Assembly: GCA_035079385.1 (NCBI GenBank)
Contig: JAVHKY010000004.1
Coordinates: forward strand, 19,313,001-19,377,000
From: Aspidiotus rigidus
Lineage: Eukaryota; Arthropoda; Insecta; Hemiptera; Diaspididae
Length of the DNA: 64,000 nt
Reading direction: 5' to 3'
Below are positions 59,350 through 64,000 of this stretch, piece by piece (position 1 is the first letter of the stretch; the number at the start of each line of letters is the position of its first letter). Below the pieces are notes generated by a model. That model did no database searches, had not been told where the DNA came from, and was given only the letters and a program-made list of their open reading frames with translations. Position numbers and translations under genes: made by a program.

Positions 59350-59490
59350 TTTCAAGGAGCCCGTCGTCTTTCCAAGTCCCCCTTCTATCATACATAGCTC
59401 GGAGGTAGGAATTTTTCCAAGTCCCCTTCCTATCATATATGGCTAGTGGGTCGAAATTTCTCCAAGTTTCCCTCCTATCATATAAATAGG
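59350..59490. repeat. 45-bp satellite units
   Basis: Three degraded units (CCAAGTCCCC...TATCATACATAGCTCGGAGG) directly upstream of the inverted-repeat arm of the second Penelope-like copy, so that element appears to have inserted in or next to satellite. Confidence 0.8.
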
Positions 59491-59660
59491 TTGATGGACG
59501 GGTATAAACTATTTAAATAAGCGAGAAACTCACTAAGGAGCTCCGCAGGACCGGTCCATTGGCATAGGTACGTGGATGACATATTGTGCGCTTGGATCGG
59601 TCCTGCGGAGCTCCTTAGTGAGTTTCTCGCTTATTTAAATAGTTTATACCCGTCCATCAA
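59491..59660. repeat. Perfect 63-bp inverted repeat at a Penelope-like 5' end
   Basis: The left arm 59491-59553 is the exact reverse complement of 59598-59660 with a 44-base spacer. The right arm lies inside the element's RT coding region and the left arm is an inverted copy of it. Such partial inverted duplications arise at 5' ends of Penelope-like insertions. It would extrude a stable hairpin. Confidence 0.92.
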
Positions 59661-60620
59661 ATTCACTCTTGAAGTTGGCGGGTTGTCAATAAATTTTCTG
59701 GACTTGACCATATCCGTCATCGACGGTGTCCATGATTTCGGTATTTACCGTAAAAGTACTTCGACCGATATTGCTATCCACTGATCATCTTTCGTACCTT
59801 TTTCCCATAAAGTTGCTACATTTAATAGTTTAATATATCGCCTCACTCAGATCCCGTAGCGTTTAATAAGGAACTCGTGACGATAAAGCACTTGGCTAGA
59901 GTGAATCAGGTCAAAGTGGACATTGACCTTATGGTCTGTAGGAGACTTACAAGAAAAAGTCTCGATTCGACTACCTCCCTCCCCCGTCAAATGCATCTTG
60001 ATAGGCGTAAACGGTGGATTAAGATGCCGTTTTTGGGGAAGTTTTCTTTGGAGTTGAGCCGTGTCCTCCGTTCCTTTGGTTTCCGGCCGGCGTTTCATTG
60101 TACCAATACGGTGAAGAGCCTTCTGGTCACGTTAAAGGATCCGATACCGATGGCCGAGAGGGGGGGTGTTTATAGGGTGGCCTGTGGTGATTGCCCGAGC
60201 GTGTACATAGGGATGACTAGCCGTCAATTAAAAATTAGAGTCGATGAACACAGGAAAGCCTGGGAAAAAAGAAAAGTAGGGGAGTCGGCGTTTGGTGACC
60301 ACTTAATTGAATGTGGTCATAGTCTCAAAGAGGGATCTGAAGTTTTCCTCCACAGGGAAAAATCTTATTTTAGGCGCTTAGCATCAGAAGAAATTGAAAT
60401 TCATCGTCACCGAAATATTAAAGACATTACCGTGCTGAACAGGTACATTCCTGAGGAGGGATTGATTGAATTAGTCTATGAGGATGATTCACATTTCGAT
60501 GACTCGCTGGTTCAGTCATGACCTCCTCGTTCGTTGTTACTCGTTCTTGTTGGTGTTGGGTTCAGTCGCTTTACCGTGAGAATGGCTGTTTAGCCGAAAG
60601 CGCTCGGATTGTTTGACTTT
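59560..60620 (+). pseudogene. Second Penelope-like element, frame broken
   Basis: RT tail at 59572-59784 with RYVDDILCAW (YxDD motif), then a premature stop and frame change between 59780 and 59877. An open frame to 60521 follows with a GIY-YIG endonuclease: GGVYRVACGDC (CxxC), VYIGMTSRQ, GESAFGDHLIECGHS and a downstream Glu. It is 5'-truncated like the copy at 31.9 kb and clearly the same family, though diverged in protein sequence. The 3' hairpin GGCTGTTTAGCC followed by GAAAGCGCT is at 60584-60604. Confidence 0.85.
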
Positions 60621-60705
60621 ATTGCGGTTCTAGTATTTGTATTTTTTACTCTTCGCGAGTATATTTCTCTCCCTCCTATCATATATGGCTCGAGAGTCAA
60701 AATTT

Positions 60706-61842
60706 TAACAGGGAACCTGTTTTATGGGGGACCTTTTAGGAAATTTGCCGTGCGCCGTGCGCCGTCCAGCAAAAAACTTGGAAAAATTTCGACTCTCGAG
60801 CTATATACCAAGAAGGGGACTTCAAAAAATTTCGACACTCGAGGTATATATGATATGAGAGGGACTTGGAAAATTTCAACTCTCGAGTTATCATATATAG
60901 CTGGAGATTCGAGAAAAATTTAGACTCTCAAACTATATTATACTAGGCTTATAGTGGTATGGGTAAAATATGCTGTTTATAGGTGACTCACACAAGTACA
61001 CAACAATTATAACTTTCAACAGCCTGCAACAATAGAGTCTACTACTGAATGATATTATAAGTAAGTATGGGTTTCGTGAGTGAATCAAAAAAGGTAAAAA
61101 TTGAATCTGAACGTGATACCTGCAGAGAATTATTACTTCGCATACCCTTTTAATCTCATATTTTATTGTGTACTTGTGTGAGTGTGTCAGCAACCTGTAT
61201 GTGTAAAATATACTTTTTAAAAGGTGAAAATGGACATGATACCTTATTCTCAGGATAAAACGTAGTAATGACCAATGAGTTGATTCAACTATTCAATTGG
61301 AAAATAGCATATTTTACACAGACAGGTTGCTGACACACTCACACAAACACACAATAAAATATAGGATTAAGAGGGTACGAACTAACAATTCTCTGCAGGT
61401 ATCATGTTCAGATTCAATTTTTACCCTTTTTGATTCACTCACGCAACCCATACTTACTTATAATACCATTCAGTAGTAGACTCTATTGTTGTAGGCTGTT
61501 GAAAGCTATATTAACAGGGAACCTGTTCTATGGGGGGCGTTTTGAGAAATTTTCCGTGTGCCATCTAACAAAAAACAGAAAAATTTCGACTCTCGACCCA
61601 TGTATGATAGGAATTTTTCCAAGTCCCCCTTCTATCATATTATTATATAGCTCAAAAATCAGAATTTTTTCAAGTCCCCCTCCTAAAATCCATATTATAC
61701 TAGGCTTATAGTAGGTGTAGGCCATCTTTATACTAGCTTCATCTAGGTCTAGGCTTCCTTGAATTCCCGATACCAAACCCCATATGACTCATAAAACAGG
61801 TTCCCTGCGTTCCTCGCTTAACTTCGTTAAGGAAGCCGTCGT
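60706..61842 (-). mobile_element. Satellite-bearing element copies in minus orientation
   Basis: One copy opens at 60706 (TTAACAGGGAACCTGTTTTATG) and runs through satellite units to about 60955, where another element interrupts it. A second opens at about 61512 and closes near 61835 with ACTTCGTTAAGGAAGCC. The GTGCGCCGTCC blocks and CCTAGACCTA-type words match the other copies in the window. Confidence 0.7.
60958..61511. mobile_element. Foldback element with about 205-bp arms
   Basis: The left arm (about 61009-61214) and the right arm (about 61305-61511) are inverted copies, roughly 90% alike by eye. Shared words are CAACAGCCT, AATAGAGTCTACTACTGAAT, AATTGAATCTGAAC and GTGTCAGCAACCTGT. The spacer is about 90 bases. 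It interrupts a satellite-bearing element, so it is younger than that copy. No coding capacity. Confidence 0.75.
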
Positions 61843-61969
61843 TTTTCTAAGCCCCCTCATATCATATATAGCACGGAGGTAGGAATTTTAACAGGAACCT
61901 GTTTTATGGGGGGCTTTTTGAGAAATTTGCCGTGCGCCGTCCGGCAAAAACTTGGAAAAATTACGGCTT

Positions 61970-62526
61970 CCTTAACGAAGTTAAACGAGGAACGCAGGGA
62001 ACCTGTTTTATGATTCGAGTGAGATTTGGTATTGAAAATTCAAGGAAGCCTAGATTTGGAGAAAGGTATTAAAAAGAAGGCCTAGACCAACTATTAGTGT
62101 AATATAATATAGTTGGATAAATCAGGTTCCTTGTTAAAATTTCCACTCTTACCTCGAGAGTCGAAAATTTTCCAAGTCCCCCTCCTATCATATATAGCTC
62201 GAGAGTCGAAATTTTTCCAAGTCCCCCTCCTATCATATATAGCTCGAGAGTCGAAATTTTTCCAAGTCCCCCTCCTATCATATATAGCTCGAGAGTCGAA
62301 ATTTTTCTAAGTCCCTCTCCTATCATCTATAGCTCGAGAGTCGAAATTGTTTCTAAGTCCTCCTCCTATCATATATAGCTCGAGAGTCGAAATTTTTCTA
62401 AGTCCCCCTTCTATCATATATAGCTCAAGAGTCGAAATTTTTCTAAGTTTTTCGCTGGACGGCGGACGGCGGACGGCGCACGGCAGATTTCTCAAATAGC
62501 CCCCCATAAAACAGGTTCCCTGTTAA
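61970..62526 (+). mobile_element. Satellite-bearing element, well-preserved copy
   Basis: Opens CTTCCTTAACGAAGTTAAACG, then CAGGGAACCTGTTTTATG. The CCTAGA-type block follows, then seven or so 45-bp units in an almost clean 45-base register (for example TCGAA at 62161 and 62206). The GGACGGCGGACGGCG block comes next and the copy closes with CATAAAACAGGTTCCCTG. This copy gives the clearest structure: inverted sub-terminal 18-mers enclosing a minisatellite. Confidence 0.8.
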
Positions 62527-62790
62527 AATTTCGACTCTGGACCTATAAATGATATGGAGGGGGACTTGGAAAAATTTCAACTCTCGAGCTATCATATATA
62601 GCTGGAGATTCGAGAAAAATTTAGACTCTCAAACTATATTATATTAGGCTACAGTAGGTCTAGGCCTTCTTTACACTAGCTTTATCTAGGTCTAGGCTTC
62701 CTTGAATTTTCAATACCAAATCCCATTTGACTCATAAAACAGGTTTCCTGCGTTCCTCGTTTAACTTCGTTAAGGAAGTCCTCGTTTTTT
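62515..62790 (-). mobile_element. Satellite-bearing element, minus copy sharing an end
   Basis: Starts within the closing AACAGGTTCCCTGTTAA of the previous copy and runs through one or two units and the CTAGGCCTTC block. It ends in GCGTTCCTCGTTTAACTTCG near 62770. The two copies share their junction, like two elements fused at one terminus. Confidence 0.65.
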
Positions 62791-63544
62791 ACATAAACGT
62801 CTCATTTTAAAAATCGAAAATTGGATTCATTGCAAAGGAAACTACAATATAAAAATACGTAAAACTTGAATAGTCTTCCTGGATTCATCCAGAGCAATTG
62901 GTTTACATTCTCTCTCTGTGTGAACACAATGATGTGGAATACGCATCAGTCAAAATACCAATAGTTTCCAAATTTCCTTCTGAATCTCTGAAATTAGACT
63001 TATTTGAAAGGTAACAACAGGGGCTACAATTGTTGTTCCCTTTAATTTTTCAGAGAAATAGACAAAATTCGAGTTATTACAACGATTGAATTTTTAAAAC
63101 TGCGAAGCTTAACGAGTTTAAAAATTTAGAGATTAACGATGGTAGTTTATTGTTGATTAGAGGAATAAGTATGCCTACAATCGGAGGTTATCGAGAATTG
63201 AGACACTCGGCTTAATTTTTTTTCCCCATATTATTAGTCTTACTCGATAGTGAAAACCTCGAGTTTGAATGACTAGAGGACAATTTTCTAGTCTTCATCA
63301 AGTGTGCTGCGAGACTCTTGGTGCCTTCATTTTTTTACATTTATTATTGGTTTATACATGAATTTTTCTGTATAAGTAATTGATAGTAGTTTATTGTTGA
63401 TTTCAGGTGTCTCAGGAGGTGGGGATATTGTTTTCAATTGCCGGTTTTATTTTTCTACATGCAGTATATTTATTTCATTATATTTTTGTTTGAAATTAGG
63501 AAGTTTGGTTTTTCTCTCTCGAGAAAGAAGCATTTTGCCGAAAA

Positions 63545-63965
63545 TAAAATTTAAAAAATTATGATTCACTCACTATTTCTTCCGCCCGGTAAACAATTTG
63601 TTTCTCCTCTAAAGCCCTGGAAAAAATGGGAAAAACTACCCCTCTGAACCCCCATTTGAAGCCTTATTGATCCCCTTGCCCCCCGTTTCTTCCCAGTTGA
63701 AGACCTTTGGATTCCCAGGTTAAAAGGGCTTCAACGGGGACAAGCCTGAAGCCCCTCGGATCTCCGGTCTTCATTTGGTAAAAACTACCCATTTAGTTCC
63801 CATTTAAAACCCTGTTTCCCCTTTTGAATCCCTGAAGCCCTTTGAATTCGAGGGCTTTAAGTGGGAACAATGTTTACCGGGCGGCGAAATCAAACAAGAT
63901 GGGAAGGAATGGGAAAGCATTTGAGAATTCGCCATCGTATTGATGAGCCTCGCGTGTGACAGTTA
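63545..63965 (-). other. Second copy of the exon-like segment, split by a MITE
   Basis: Homologous to 58738-58860: the minus strand has an ATG followed by MANSQMLSHSFPSCLISP, then the inserted element, then the GAAGAAATAGTGAGTGAATC end. The insertion falls inside the would-be coding part, so this copy cannot encode the same peptide. Confidence 0.5.
63585..63881. mobile_element. 297-bp MITE with CCCGGTAAAC ends and an empty-site match
   Basis: Begins CCCGGTAAACAA and ends TTGTTTACCGGG-like (GTTTACCGGG), perfectly inverse over at least ten bases. The interior is rich in near-palindromic AAGCCCT/AGGGCTT words. The paralogous segment at 58774-58785 reads TCTTCCGGCGAC without it, so the empty site is visible and about 2 bp (CG) are duplicated. 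Confidence 0.8.
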
Positions 63966-64000
63966 CAATAATAATTGAAATTTTTCACTTGACTCTGTTA

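Overview
The window looks like animal (probably arthropod) nuclear DNA. It is AT-rich and packed with eukaryotic mobile elements: Penelope-like, LINE, tRNA-derived SINE, hAT and Tigger-like elements, and a 45-bp satellite. Its genes have short spliceosomal introns with GTAAGT/GTGAGT donors. No species can be named from sequence alone, and no database search was run.

Layout. (1) About 1.9-23.2 kb, plus strand: a nucleotide-sugar transporter gene of the SLC35A family. I reconstruct it as a short first coding exon (2384-2511) and a large second exon (22168-23221), separated by a 19.7-kb intron filled with transposons and satellite. (2) 23.2-36.2 kb: gene-poor DNA with a decayed LINE split by a SINE, and a hAT relic that contains a Penelope-like element. 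(3) 36.2-54.7 kb, minus strand: the main feature. A five-module non-ribosomal peptide synthetase, A-T-(C-A-T)x4-TE, lies in one uninterrupted 15.7-kb exon. Immediately 5' of it are exons clearly derived from RPB1, the largest subunit of RNA polymerase II (clamp region). They splice in a consistent frame straight into the synthetase: four RPB1-like exons, four introns (1026, 448, 90 and 84 nt), all phases matching. The synthetase is bacterial in type. It therefore appears to be a horizontally acquired gene placed under the promoter, 5' exons and start codon of a partial host RPB1 copy. (4) 54.7-64 kb: inverted-repeat elements, a second Penelope-like relic, and a dense cluster of the satellite-bearing element.

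The synthetase carries two lesions as written: a one-base deletion near 42946 and a GAA-to-TAA nonsense change at 39116-39118. Modules 3 and 4 are nearly identical tandem copies 3236 bp apart. Module 1 carries the textbook threonine specificity code; the other codes are not ones I recognise. The gene is either very recently broken, broken in this allele, or damaged by assembly errors in a hard tandem duplication. Reads or transcripts would decide.
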